Source: Pseudomonas farris (GTDB taxonomy: Bacteria; Pseudomonadota; Gammaproteobacteria; Pseudomonadales; Pseudomonadaceae). Taken from it: a stretch of DNA of 64,000 nt. The stretch spans positions 124,001 to 188,000 of the forward strand of contig NZ_JAHSTV010000004.1 of the NCBI RefSeq assembly GCF_019145235.1, in the 5' to 3' direction. The stretch's first letter is position 1. Each line of letters begins with the position of its first letter. Below the pieces are notes generated by a model that saw only the letters and a program-made list of their open reading frames with translations, was not told the DNA's origin and ran no database searches. The translations under genes and the position numbers were made by a program. This document shows, in pieces, positions 1-8,009 of the stretch.

Positions 1-90
1 TTTTGTTGGTTTTATCAAGGCTACCGCGAAGCCCGGGACGAGTCGAAGCTGATTCGAAACGCTACGGCGCTGTTATCAGACTCACCCTAA
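1..90 (+). CDS. C-terminal end of an unidentified protein (partial)
   Basis: Frame 1 is open from the window edge to a TAA at 88-90 and encodes 29 residues ending in LLSDSP. The composition (aromatic start, then Arg/Glu/Lys rich) looks like a real protein tail, but it is too short to assign to a family. It runs in the same direction as the polyol-binding protein gene downstream and is separated from it by about 220 bases, so it may belong to the same polyol locus. That link is inference only. Confidence 0.45.
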   Translation, partial: FCWFYQGYREARDESKLIRNATALLSDSP

Positions 91-123
91 ACGGACAGTA
101 AGCCTAGCGCGCTGTATGGCGGC

Positions 124-172
124 CACTGATACTTTTTTTCCATGGTCCTGCGCGGTTAAAAAAGTATCAGTG
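124..172. promoter_or_regulatory. 15-bp perfect inverted repeat upstream of the binding-protein gene
   Basis: CACTGATACTTTTTT at 124-138 is repeated as its exact reverse complement at 158-172, with 19 bases between the arms. The arms lie 137-185 bases before the ATG at 309. The AT-rich arms and wide spacing fit an operator for a dimeric regulator. A hairpin or terminator for the upstream gene is also possible, since the arms contain T- and A-runs. No cognate regulator is visible in the window. Confidence 0.5.
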
Positions 173-308
173 CCGCGTATGCCGTTCATTTGTTCACCGC
201 TTGGGTTGCTGTAATCCTGTGGTCATCCCCGCTGCGGCGATGACTCGCACCGTGGATTACAACAACAATAAGAGTCTCTGCCGCCCAAGGCGCAGAGCGG
301 AGAACACG

Positions 309-1619
309 ATGAAGATCATTCCAAGCGCGTTTTTTCTGTCCGCCGGCCTGTCCTCTGCCCTGCTCTGCCAGGCTGCCGAAACGGTGACCATCGCCACCGT
401 GAACAACAGCGACATGATCCGCATGCAGCGGCTGTCCAAAACATTCGAACAGCTGCACCCGGACGTGAAGCTCAACTGGGTGGTACTCGAAGAGAACGTA
501 TTGCGTCAGCGCCTGACCACTGACATTGCCACTCAGGGCGGTCAATTCGACGTGCTCACCATCGGCACTTACGAAACACCACTGTGGGGTGCCAAGCATT
601 GGCTGGAACCGGTGAAAGATCTGCCCGCCAGCTATGATCTCGAGGATATTTTCCCCTCGGTTCGTCAGGGACTGTCAGTCAACGACACGCTCTACGCCCT
701 GCCGTTTTATGGCGAAAGCACCATCACCTATTACCGCACCGACTTGTTCAAGGACGCCGGTCTAACGATGCCCGAGCACCCGACCTGGACGCAGCTTGGT
801 GAGTTCGCTGGCAAGCTGCATCAGCCGGATAAAGAGCAGTATGGAATGTGCCTGCGCGGCAAGGCCGGTTGGGGTGAAAACATGGCCCTGCTGACCACCA
901 TGTCCAACGCTTTTGGCGCGCGCTGGTTTAACGAGCAGTGGCAGCCGCAACTCACCGGGCCGGAATGGACTGCCGCCGCCAACTTCTACGTCAGCACCCT
1001 CAAGCAGTACGGCCCGCCGGGTGTTTCGAGCAATGGCTTCAACGAGACGCTGGCCCTGTTCAACAGCGGCAAATGCGCGATCTGGGTCGATGCCAGCGTC
1101 GCCGGCTCCTTCATCACCGACAAAACCGAAAGCAAAGTGGCTGACAACGTCGGCTTCGTCGCAGCGCCCACGCAAGTCACCGATAAGGGCTCGTCCTGGC
1201 TCTATGCCTGGTCGCTGGCGATCCCTGCGACGTCCAAACACAAGGAAGCCGCTAAAGCCTTTGTGACTTGGGCGACCTCCAAGGAATACATCCAACTGGT
1301 CGCCGAGAAGGATGGCATCACCAACGTCCCGCCAGGCACACGGATGTCCACCTACAGCGACGCCTACTTGCAGGCCGCGCCCTTCGCCAGTGTCACGCTG
1401 AAAATGATGCAGAACTCCGACCCTGCGCACCCGTCAATCCACCCCGTGCCCTACGTCGGTATCCAGTACGTGACCATTCCTGAGTTCCAGGCCATCGGCA
1501 CCTCGGTTGGCAAGCTTCTTTCTGCGGCGCTCACCGGGCAGATGCCGGTGGAGCAGGCTTTGGCTTCGGCCCAGCAAACCACCGAGCGCGAGATGAAGCG
1601 CGCTGGTTATCCCAAGTAG
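309..1619 (+). CDS. Polyol (mannitol/sorbitol-type) ABC transporter periplasmic binding protein
   Basis: The 436-residue product begins with a signal peptide (cleavage probably after ...LLCQA, about residue 21). It is a family 1 extracellular solute-binding protein closely resembling MtlE of fluorescent pseudomonads: the segments NWVVLEENVLRQRLTTDIAT, LYALPFYGEST and NSGKCAIWVDA and the tail TTEREMKRAGYPK are characteristic. It would deliver a sugar alcohol to an inner-membrane ABC permease. The ATG at 309 has GGAG eight bases upstream; an in-frame extension to 201 lacks a signal peptide. No permease or ATPase gene follows, only a dehydrogenase, so the protein is an orphan here and may share the permease of a paralogous mtlEFGK system. 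Confidence 0.88.
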   Translation: MKIIPSAFFLSAGLSSALLCQAAETVTIATVNNSDMIRMQRLSKTFEQLHPDVKLNWVVLEENVLRQRLTTDIATQGGQFDVLTIGTYETPLWGAKHWLEPVKDLPASYDLEDIFPSVRQGLSVNDTLYALPFYGESTITYYRTDLFKDAGLTMPEHPTWTQLGEFAGKLHQPDKEQYGMCLRGKAGWGENMALLTTMSNAFGARWFNEQWQPQLTGPEWTAAANFYVSTLKQYGPPGVSSNGFNETLALFNSGKCAIWVDASVAGSFITDKTESKVADNVGFVAAPTQVTDKGSSWLYAWSLAIPATSKHKEAAKAFVTWATSKEYIQLVAEKDGITNVPPGTRMSTYSDAYLQAAPFASVTLKMMQNSDPAHPSIHPVPYVGIQYVTIPEFQAIGTSVGKLLSAALTGQMPVEQALASAQQTTEREMKRAGYPK

Positions 1620-1628
1620 GTAATCCGT

Positions 1629-1717
1629 GTGGGGGCGGGCTTGCTCGCGAAGGCGGTGCGTCAGACGACATCGATGTTGAATGTGCCGGCCTCTTCGCGA
1701 GCAAGCCCGCTCCCACA
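1629..1717. repeat. REP doublet (inverted pair)
   Basis: Two copies of the Pseudomonas REP core face each other: GGCGGGCTTGCTCGCGAAG on the left and its near reverse complement TCGCGAGCAAGCCCGCTCC on the right, about 90 bases end to end. The same arrangement recurs at 9010, 27838 and 42614. It lies between the binding-protein and dehydrogenase genes. Each half can fold into a hairpin and the pair could limit read-through or stabilise the upstream mRNA. Confidence 0.9.
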
Positions 1718-1786
1718 TAGGTTCTCCGCAGACTTGCCATGCCCTCAACGGGGGCGTCTCTTTAGCTCTAACGATTGGATGGAAAA

Positions 1787-2560
1787 ATGAAACGTTTGGA
1801 AGGAAAAAGCGCCCTGATCACCGGTTCTGCCAGAGGCATCGGGAGAACGTTCGCGCAAGCCTATATCCGCGAAGGCGCTACGGTCGCGATCGCAGACATC
1901 AACCTGGAACGCGCGCAAACCACCGCGGCCGAACTGGGGCCGAATGCCTATGCGGTCGAGATGGACGTGACTGATCAGCAGTCAATCGACGGCGCCATCG
2001 CGACGGTCATCGCCACCGCAGGCAAGCTCGATATCCTGATTAACAACGCGGCGCTGTTTGATCTCGCGCCTATTACCGAGATTTCTCGCGAGAGCTACGA
2101 ACGGCTGTTCTCGATCAACGTGTCTGGCACCCTGTTCACGCTGCAGGCCGCGGCCAAACAGATGATCCGCCAGGGTCATGGCGGCAAGATCATCAACATG
2201 GCCAGTCAGGCCGGTCGGCGCGGTGAAGCGCTTGTCGCGGTGTATTGCGCGACCAAAGCAGCGGTGATCAGCCTCACGCAATCGGCCGGTCTCAATCTCA
2301 TTCCCCACAAGATCAATGTGAATGCCATCGCACCGGGTGTGGTGGACGGTGAGCATTGGGATGGCGTCGATGCGCTGTTCGCAAAATATGAAAACCGGCC
2401 GCTCGGGGAAAAGAAAAAGCTGGCGGGTCAGGAAGTCCCGTACGGACGCATGGGCACGGCAGACGATCTTGTCGGTATGGCGATCTTCCTGGCATCGGCC
2501 GAGAGCGAGTACATCGTGGCGCAAACTTATAACGTCGATGGCGGCAACTGGATGAGCTGA
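1787..2560 (+). CDS. Sorbitol-type short-chain dehydrogenase (L-iditol 2-dehydrogenase family)
   Basis: This 257-residue classical SDR probably oxidises D-sorbitol or a related polyol to a ketose with NAD+. It shows the Rossmann GSARGIG motif near residue 12, NNAA near residue 88, and the catalytic Ser and YCATK motif (Tyr about 152, Lys about 156). The C-terminal half resembles SmoS/PolS sorbitol dehydrogenases, including the DGEHWDGVDALFAKYE stretch. The ATG at 1787 (MKRLEGKSALITG) is preferred over upstream non-ATG codons because it matches the usual SDR start. It follows the polyol-binding protein on the same strand, so uptake and first oxidation are probably paired. Exact substrate is inferred. 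Confidence 0.87.
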   Translation: MKRLEGKSALITGSARGIGRTFAQAYIREGATVAIADINLERAQTTAAELGPNAYAVEMDVTDQQSIDGAIATVIATAGKLDILINNAALFDLAPITEISRESYERLFSINVSGTLFTLQAAAKQMIRQGHGGKIINMASQAGRRGEALVAVYCATKAAVISLTQSAGLNLIPHKINVNAIAPGVVDGEHWDGVDALFAKYENRPLGEKKKLAGQEVPYGRMGTADDLVGMAIFLASAESEYIVAQTYNVDGGNWMS

Positions 2561-2594
2561 CGGGCATTGAACCCGACTTAAAGTCTGTACCGAA

Positions 2595-2628
2595 AAGGCC
2601 ATGTCTACTGCATCGTAGACATGGCCTT
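2595..2628. terminator. Perfect 14-bp hairpin after the dehydrogenase gene
   Basis: AAGGCCATGTCTAC at 2595-2608 pairs perfectly with GTAGACATGGCCTT at 2615-2628 around a six-base loop. It starts 35 bases after the dehydrogenase stop codon. The following T-run is short (CTTCTTAC), so this is a terminator-like or mRNA-stabilising hairpin rather than a textbook intrinsic terminator. Confidence 0.7.
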
Positions 2629-2659
2629 CTTACGCTCAATCCAGGGGCCAGCCCATGCC

Positions 2660-2785
2660 TCAAAGGCGAAACCGATCCACCGACTGCGAAAGCTGGCCCG
2701 CCAAAGTGGACAGCTCATCGGTGGTCGAGGCGGTCTGGTTGATGACCTTGCTGTTGCCTTCGGACATGACGGCAATCATTTCCAC
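2660..2785 (-). pseudogene. Remnant of a methyl-accepting chemotaxis protein C-terminus
   Basis: Read on the minus strand, 2785 to 2660 encodes 41 residues ending in TDELSTLAGQLSQSVDRFRL and a TGA stop. That is the characteristic C-terminus of Pseudomonas chemoreceptors, where the last helix of the signalling domain ends in a LAxxLxxxVxRFRL pattern. The frame is closed immediately upstream by an in-frame TAA at 2786-2788, so the receptor's sensor and membrane parts are gone. It lies between the sorbitol dehydrogenase hairpin and the CBS gene, marking a breakpoint. Confidence 0.75.
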
Positions 2786-2870
2786 TTAGGCCTATTTCCA
2801 CTCAAGCCGTTTTAAGCGACCTGTGGTATGCCTTATCGCGTTGGTTTTGTCATTCGGCAACGCAAAGTTC

Positions 2871-3311
2871 TCAGTGCCCGCGAATGTAATGCTCCAGTTG
2901 CCGAATCAAATCGGCCTGCTCGACGATAGCTTCCTTGACCAGATCGCCGATCGACAGCAGCCCGATCAGTTCGCCGCTCTCCAGTACAGGCAGATGGCGC
3001 AAATGACTGTCGGTCATGACCGCCATGCAGCGCTCGATGCTCTGCTGACTGTCGGCGGTCACCACCGGCGCGCTCATGATCTCGCGCACTGGCGTACCGA
3101 CCGAAGAACGGCCCTGTAGAACCACCTTGCGCGCATAGTCGCGCTCGCTGATGACGCCGACCACCTGTCCATCCTCGATGACGGGCAACGCGCCGACGTT
3201 TTTCTCGGCCATCATTTTCAGGGCGTCGAGGACCATCTGATCCGGCGCAATGCTGTGCACCTGCTGGTTTTGCACGACTTTCAGTTTGAGCAACTGTGCG
3301 GCTGTCTTCAT
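2871..3311 (-). CDS. Two-CBS-domain protein
   Basis: The 146-residue protein is essentially a pair of CBS domains (about residues 10-65 and 75-135), a Bateman module that binds adenosine nucleotides. Typical CBS signatures are visible: GALPVIEDGQVVGVISERD in the first domain and HLPVLESGELIGLLSIGDLV in the second. There is no attached effector domain and no membrane segment, so it is probably a cytoplasmic ligand sensor. The ATG at 3311 has GGAG seven bases upstream. It follows nirD on the same strand with a 31-base gap and may be co-transcribed with nirBD. Its target is unknown. Confidence 0.9.
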   Translation of the reverse strand: MKTAAQLLKLKVVQNQQVHSIAPDQMVLDALKMMAEKNVGALPVIEDGQVVGVISERDYARKVVLQGRSSVGTPVREIMSAPVVTADSQQSIERCMAVMTDSHLRHLPVLESGELIGLLSIGDLVKEAIVEQADLIRQLEHYIRGH

Positions 3312-3342
3312 CAACGTTCTCCGATACGGTTCAGGGCGGCAG

Positions 3343-3729
3343 TCAAGCCGCCGCGACTTCCACGACGCCGGCGTTCAGGCGCACCGGCCATACGCGCAGG
3401 CGCTGCTCCGGGTACTCCAGGCAACTGCCGTCTTCAAGACGGAAATGCTGTTTGTAGATCGGCGACGCCACCACCAGATCACCCTTGAGGCTGCCGATCA
3501 GTCCGCGGCCGATGACGTTCGCGCCGGATTGCGGATCATGGTTGTCGATGGCGTAGAGGGTGCGACCCTCGGCCTGCGGCAGGTAGAACAGCGCCACCTG
3601 CGCGCCGTCGAGCCAGACGACGACGCCGGAGTTACTGACCAGATCCTGCTCGCTGCACACCGCCTGCCAGGCTTGAGCATTGGCGGCCGTGACAAGGGCG
3701 TTGACCCGCTGGGTATTGGACTGACTCAT
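3343..3729 (-). CDS. nirD: Assimilatory nitrite reductase small subunit NirD
   Basis: The 128-residue protein matches the NirD family, a Rieske-like fold that usually lacks the iron-sulfur ligands. It partners NirB for NAD(P)H-dependent reduction of nitrite to ammonium in the cytoplasm. Diagnostic features are the VVVWLDGAQVALFYLP strand, YAIDNHDPQSGANVIGRG and the VASPIYKQHFRLEDGSC segment. The ATG overlaps the nirB stop by one base (TGATG), so translation is coupled to nirB. The start codon is fixed by that overlap. Confidence 0.95.
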   Translation of the reverse strand: MSQSNTQRVNALVTAANAQAWQAVCSEQDLVSNSGVVVWLDGAQVALFYLPQAEGRTLYAIDNHDPQSGANVIGRGLIGSLKGDLVVASPIYKQHFRLEDGSCLEYPEQRLRVWPVRLNAGVVEVAAA

Positions 3730-6290
3730 CAGGCATTCTCCTCGGTGACAGGGATAAGGTTGAGTTCGGCGGCCATGATCGGCCGGCGTTGACCGCGTTC
3801 CTGAACAAAATGGATGTCCGGGTCCGGGCGTTTATCGTTGACGAAGGTGCGGAAGCGCTTGAGTTTTTCCGGGTCTTTGAGGGCGTTGGCCCATTCGCAT
3901 TCGTAGCGGTTGACCACCAGTTGCATCTGCGATTCGAGTTCTGCGCCGAGCCCCAGGCTGTCGTTGATGACCACGTCCTTGAGGTAATCCAGACCACCCT
4001 CCAGGCTTTCGCGCCAGACCGAGGTGCGCTGTAATTTGTCGGCGGTGCGGATGTAGAACATCAGGAACCGGTCGATGTAACGGATCAGGGTTTCATCGTC
4101 CAGGTCGGTGGCGAACAGCTCGGCGTGGCGTGGGCGCATGCCGCCGTTACCGGCCACGTAGAGGTTCCAGCCGTTCTCGGTGGCGATCACGCCCACGTCC
4201 TTGCTTTGCGCCTCGGCACATTCACGGGTGCAGCCAGAGACGGCGAATTTGAGCTTGTGCGGCGAGCGCAGGCCTTTGTAGCGGTCCTCGAGGGTCAGGG
4301 CCATTTTCACGCTGTCTTGCACGCCGTAACGGCACCAGGTGCTGCCCACGCAAGACTTCACTGTGCGGGTCGATTTGCCATAGGCATGCCCGGTTTCGAA
4401 ACCGGCCTCAATCAGCTCGGACCAGATGTCCGGCAACTGATGCAACTGCGCGCCGAACAGATCGATCCGCTGGCCGCCGGTGATTTTGGTGTAGAGGTCG
4501 TATTTCTTCGCCACCACGCCGATCGCGATCAGCTTGTCGGCCGTGATCTCGCCCCCGGCGATGCGCGGCACCACCGAATAGGTGCCGTTTTTCTGCATGT
4601 TGGCCATGAAGGTGTCGTTGGTGTCCTGCAACGGCACCAGCGAAGCGTCCATGATCGGCTGGTTCCAGCACGAGGCGAGGATCGAGCCCACCGCCGGTTT
4701 GCACACGTCGCAACCGGTGTGGCCACGGCCGTGTTTGGCCAGCAGTTCTTCGAAGGTGATCACCCCTTCTACCCGCACCAGCGCGTAAAGCTCCTGACGG
4801 GTGTAGGCGAAGTGTTCGCACAGGCTCTTGTCGACACTCACGCCACGGGCAATCAGTTCATGCTCGAACACTTGCTTGAGCAGCCCCGCGCAACCGCCGC
4901 AACCGGTGCAGGCCTTGGTCTGCGACTTGAGCAGGCCCAGGTCGGTGCAGCCACCGTCGATGGCCGAGCAGATCGAGCCCTTGGTGACGTTATGGCACGA
5001 GCACACCGTCGCCGCCTCAGGCAGCGCGCCCGGGCCCAGGGTTGGCGCACCGGTGGACGATGGCAGAATCAGGCTGGCAGGTTCCGACGGCAAGGCAATG
5101 CCGTTCTGCATGTATTGCAGCAGGGTGTCGTAATAGCTGTTATCGCCGACCAACACCGCGCCGAGCACGCGTTTGCTGTCAGCATCCACCACCAGGCGAC
5201 GGTAGCTGGCCGTGGCTTCATCGATGAACTGATAGCTGCGCGCACCCGGCGTCTGGGCGTGAGCATCACCGATGGAGCCGACATCGACGCCGAGCAGTTT
5301 GAGCTTGGTCGACATGTCCGCGCCCTGGAACGGCTCCGCCACTTGATTGCACAGCAGCGACGCGACGCCACGGGCCATCTGATAACCGGGGGCGACCAGA
5401 CCGAAGAGGCTGCCATTCCAGGCAGCGCACTCACCAATCGCATAGATATTCGGATCGCTGGTCAGGCACTGATCGTCAATCACCACGCCGCCACGCGGAC
5501 CGATGTCCAGCGCACATTGGCGGGCCAGCGCGTCTTGCGCGCGGATGCCGGCGGAGAACACGATCAGGTCGGCTTCGAGGAATTCATCATTGCCAAAATT
5601 CATCCGGTAGCGGTACTGCTCGCCGGCACTGATCGACTGCGTGCCACGGGACAGATGCACACCCACGCCGAGTCGCTCGATTTGCGCTTTCAACGCCAAG
5701 CCACCCTGCTCGTCCAGTTGCACCGGCATCAGACGTGGGGCAAATTCCACCACATGCGCTTCCAGCCCCAGGCTTTTCAGGGCGTTGGCCGCTTCCAGAC
5801 CGAGCAGGCCACCGCCGACCACCACGCCGCGCCGGGCATTGGCCGCCGCGGCACGAATCGCGTCGAGGTCTTCAAGGGTGCGATACACCAGGCGCGAGTC
5901 GCCTTCTGCACCTTCAATAGGCGGCACAAACGGATAAGAACCCGTGGCCAGAACCAGTTTGTCGTACGAGACGCAACCTTGTGCGGTGATCACCTGACGT
6001 CGCGCCCGGTCGATTTCCAACACGGGCACGCCAAGATGCAGGGTGACGCCCGGCGTCTGGTACAGAGAGGCTTCGCCCAGAGCCAGCGACTCGGCATCGC
6101 GACCGCCGAAATACTCCGACAGATGCACCCGGTCGTAGGCGCGCATCGGCTCTTCGCTGAAGACATGCAGCCGGTAATGGTCGAGGGCGCCGCGCTCGAT
6201 GAGCTGCTCGACACAATGATGTCCGACCATGCCATTGCCGATCACGATCAGTGTTTGCAGTTTGTTCAACGCGGCAACATTGGAATTCAT
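3729..6290 (-). CDS. nirB: Assimilatory nitrite reductase large subunit NirB
   Basis: The 853-residue NirB has the full domain order: an N-terminal FAD/NAD(P)H disulfide-oxidoreductase fold (IVIGNGMVGHHCVEQL near residue 18), a BFD-like [2Fe-2S] domain with CSCHNVTKG and CTGCGGC (about 420-480), and a C-terminal sulfite/nitrite reductase half. The siroheme/[4Fe-4S] ligands appear as CVGSTWC and CTREC. It reduces nitrite to ammonium. The ATG at 6290 starts MNSNVAALNKLQTLIVIGNG, the normal family start; the longer open frame upstream is leader RNA. Expression is probably controlled by nitrogen limitation and nitrate through the upstream promoter and leader. Confidence 0.96.
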   Translation of the reverse strand: MNSNVAALNKLQTLIVIGNGMVGHHCVEQLIERGALDHYRLHVFSEEPMRAYDRVHLSEYFGGRDAESLALGEASLYQTPGVTLHLGVPVLEIDRARRQVITAQGCVSYDKLVLATGSYPFVPPIEGAEGDSRLVYRTLEDLDAIRAAAANARRGVVVGGGLLGLEAANALKSLGLEAHVVEFAPRLMPVQLDEQGGLALKAQIERLGVGVHLSRGTQSISAGEQYRYRMNFGNDEFLEADLIVFSAGIRAQDALARQCALDIGPRGGVVIDDQCLTSDPNIYAIGECAAWNGSLFGLVAPGYQMARGVASLLCNQVAEPFQGADMSTKLKLLGVDVGSIGDAHAQTPGARSYQFIDEATASYRRLVVDADSKRVLGAVLVGDNSYYDTLLQYMQNGIALPSEPASLILPSSTGAPTLGPGALPEAATVCSCHNVTKGSICSAIDGGCTDLGLLKSQTKACTGCGGCAGLLKQVFEHELIARGVSVDKSLCEHFAYTRQELYALVRVEGVITFEELLAKHGRGHTGCDVCKPAVGSILASCWNQPIMDASLVPLQDTNDTFMANMQKNGTYSVVPRIAGGEITADKLIAIGVVAKKYDLYTKITGGQRIDLFGAQLHQLPDIWSELIEAGFETGHAYGKSTRTVKSCVGSTWCRYGVQDSVKMALTLEDRYKGLRSPHKLKFAVSGCTRECAEAQSKDVGVIATENGWNLYVAGNGGMRPRHAELFATDLDDETLIRYIDRFLMFYIRTADKLQRTSVWRESLEGGLDYLKDVVINDSLGLGAELESQMQLVVNRYECEWANALKDPEKLKRFRTFVNDKRPDPDIHFVQERGQRRPIMAAELNLIPVTEENA

Positions 6291-6337
6291 AGTAAGCACC
6301 CAGCCAAAGCCAATCACGGTTAAAAAAGCAAAAAAAA

Positions 6338-6365
6338 ACGCCTGAAACCTCTCGGTTTCAGGCGT
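6338..6365 (-). terminator. Intrinsic terminator inside the nirB leader
   Basis: On the minus strand ACGCCTGAAACC, a GAGA loop and GGTTTCAGGCGT form a perfect 12-bp stem followed by seven or more U residues (6331-6337 as A on the plus strand). It lies about 48 bases before the nirB ATG and on the nirB strand, so it would stop transcription before the operon unless overridden. Its 5' arm overlaps the hairpin at 6359-6374. Confidence 0.88.
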
Positions 6366-6460
6366 CTTTGCCTGTTCTTCGCGGTGTTCGACCTGGCGCC
6401 TTCGCCTGATCCACCGATGTTGCCCACGACCTGCTCGGCCGGTCGATCTCCGTTGATCGA
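6359..6460 (-). promoter_or_regulatory. Candidate ANTAR (NasT-type) antiterminator leader of nirBD
   Basis: Two minus-strand hairpins carry six-base loops with A at position 1 and G at position 4, the signature bound by ANTAR proteins such as NasT/NasR. The distal one, CAGGC-AAAGAC-GCCTG (6374-6359), shares its 3' arm GCCTG with the 5' arm of the terminator stem, so the two are mutually exclusive. The proximal one, TCGATC-AACGGA-GATCGA (6460-6443), has a 6-bp stem. The 68-base linker between them is long for this motif, so the proximal partner is less certain. No nasT or nasS gene is in the window. Confidence 0.62.
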
Positions 6461-6500
6461 GTGGGCTGCCCATCTTTTTCAGATGTTGCTGAAGGGAGAA

Positions 6501-6516
6501 TGCAGCCTTTGTGCCA
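6501..6516 (-). promoter_or_regulatory. Sigma-54-type promoter for nirBD
   Basis: On the minus strand TGGCACAAAGGCTGCA keeps the GG-N10-GC spacing of -24/-12 promoters, with TGGCAC exact and TTGC changed to CTGC. Transcription would start near 6489 and give a leader of about 200 bases that contains both ANTAR-like hairpins and the terminator. NtrC-type activation is expected for nitrite assimilation, but no NtrC site was identified. Confidence 0.6.
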
Positions 6517-6660
6517 GACTGCGGTGTATGACTTCCTCAGTTCGGGAAAACCGACCTCTGAACGATGGGAGAAGGTGATAAAGACCGCGCCCCAGGCGGG
6601 TCTCATCAGGCGCGAGTCAACTTTGCAGGCCCCCGCGAGCGGGTGGGCAGACGTTGGAAC

Positions 6661-6725
6661 AAAAGGAAGGAGTAGCTCAGGAAACCGCTTCGCACTGGTG
6701 CAAGTTGTCAGGCATGGCTCCTTAA
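6661..6725 (+). ncRNA. Possible yybP-ykoY (manganese) riboswitch upstream of terC
   Basis: AAGGAG at 6667-6672 pairs with CTCCTT at 6718-6723. The 5' strand continues as AGGAGTAGC, close to the conserved GGGGAGUAGC core of the yybP-ykoY family, and is followed by a GGAAACC segment. This RNA class commonly precedes TerC/Alx membrane proteins, and such a gene starts 212 bases downstream. The element is shorter than typical members and the second half of the core is not clear, so the call is tentative. The rest of 6517-6936 holds only a CGCTGA/TCAGCG hairpin and AT-rich promoter-like sequence. Confidence 0.38.
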
Positions 6726-6936
6726 AAGTGCATGCGGCGGTCAGCGCTCGCGGCGAGTTTGCACCCCAGCAGCCTCGCCACTTTTCCGCCAGCAAAGCTG
6801 CATCTCGCTGAGAATCATCAGCGACACTTCGTAAATAACGAATTATTGGTAAGGAATATTCGATTTTTCTTCGCTGCAATCTCCCCGTTAGCATGACTCC
6901 GTCGGCTCCAGAACACCTCCAGACAGGGAGAACGAC

Positions 6937-7908
6937 ATGCAACCCCTGAACATTGGTGAACCCTGGATGTGGGTCGCCTTCATCGTCTTCGTCGTCGCCA
7001 TGCTGGCTTTGGATCTGTTTGTCTTCGGCGGGCGCAAGGCGCATCGGGTATCGGTGCGCGAGGCGACGTGCTGGGTAATTGCCTGGTGCGCGCTGGCGCT
7101 GGTCTTCGCCGGATTGCTCCGGTGGTACTTGAATGGCGAGTTCGGGCCCGAAATCGCCCAGCGCAAAATGCTGGAATTCCTCACGGGTTATTTCATCGAG
7201 CTGTCGCTGTCGATCGACAACATGTTCGTCTTCGTGATGATTTTCGGCTACTTCGCCGTACCGCCAGAGTTGCAGCGCCGAGTGTTGCTGTACGGTGTGC
7301 TTGGGGCAATCGTGATGCGGGGGGCGATGATTTTCGCCGGCGTGTGGCTGGTGTCGCAGTTCGCGTGGCTGCTGTATGTGTTCGGTGTGTTCCTGATCAT
7401 CACCGGGATCAAAATGCTGACATTCGCCCATCAGCAGCCAGACCTCGATAAAAACCCTTTATTACGCTGGATACGCAGCCATCTGCGCGTCACCAATGAG
7501 TTTCATGGCGAACGTTTTTTTGTGGTGCAAGACGGTCGGCACTGGGTGACGCCGATGTTTCTGGTGCTGGTGCTGATCGAGGCCAGCGACCTGATGTTTG
7601 CGGTCGACAGCATCCCGGCGATCTTCGCCATCACCACCGATCCGTTCATTGTGTTCACGTCGAACATCTTCGCGATCATGGGCCTGCGTGCCCTGTACTT
7701 CCTGCTGGCCGACATGGCTGACCGCTTCCACCTGGTCAAATACGGTTTGGCGATCGTGCTGGTGTTCATTGGCGCCAAGATGACGCTGATGCCGTGGCTT
7801 CACATGCCGGTTGAATGGTCGCTGGCCGTTGTTGGCGGGATCATTCTGACTTCGGTGCTGTTGAGTCTGATCTTGACCCGCAAGGAGGATCAAATGCGAT
7901 CCCTGTAG
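6937..7908 (+). CDS. TerC/Alx family integral membrane protein
   Basis: The 323-residue product is a polytopic inner-membrane protein with about nine hydrophobic helices. It carries the two acidic membrane motifs typical of the family, SLSIDNMFVFVMIF near residue 90 and EASDLMFAVDSIPAIFAIT near residue 212. TerC/Alx proteins are linked to manganese export and metal homeostasis. The ATG at 6937 has GGGAG eight bases upstream. The gene stands alone, divergent from nirBD. A riboswitch-like element in its leader would fit metal control; the function itself is inferred from the family. Confidence 0.88.
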   Translation: MQPLNIGEPWMWVAFIVFVVAMLALDLFVFGGRKAHRVSVREATCWVIAWCALALVFAGLLRWYLNGEFGPEIAQRKMLEFLTGYFIELSLSIDNMFVFVMIFGYFAVPPELQRRVLLYGVLGAIVMRGAMIFAGVWLVSQFAWLLYVFGVFLIITGIKMLTFAHQQPDLDKNPLLRWIRSHLRVTNEFHGERFFVVQDGRHWVTPMFLVLVLIEASDLMFAVDSIPAIFAITTDPFIVFTSNIFAIMGLRALYFLLADMADRFHLVKYGLAIVLVFIGAKMTLMPWLHMPVEWSLAVVGGIILTSVLLSLILTRKEDQMRSL

Positions 7909-8009
7909 CGGCCGAATGCGATCTTTTGTCGTATTCGCCTGCCCTCACCTGATAATCTGAGCCCCCTTGCCTGCATGTCTCTGATGGATCATCAGCGCGC
8001 GAAGACGCG

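Noticed and set aside
4125..6323. A 732-codon open frame on the plus strand opposite nirB
   Set aside because: It is antisense to the clearly functional nirB. Long antisense frames are common in high-GC coding DNA, and its translation is His/Arg/Ala-rich with no domain.
7903..7930. CTGTAGCGGCCGAATGCGATCTTTTG after terC as another repeat family member
   Set aside because: It only loosely resembles the GTAGGAGC palindrome, overlaps the terC stop codon and has no inverted partner.
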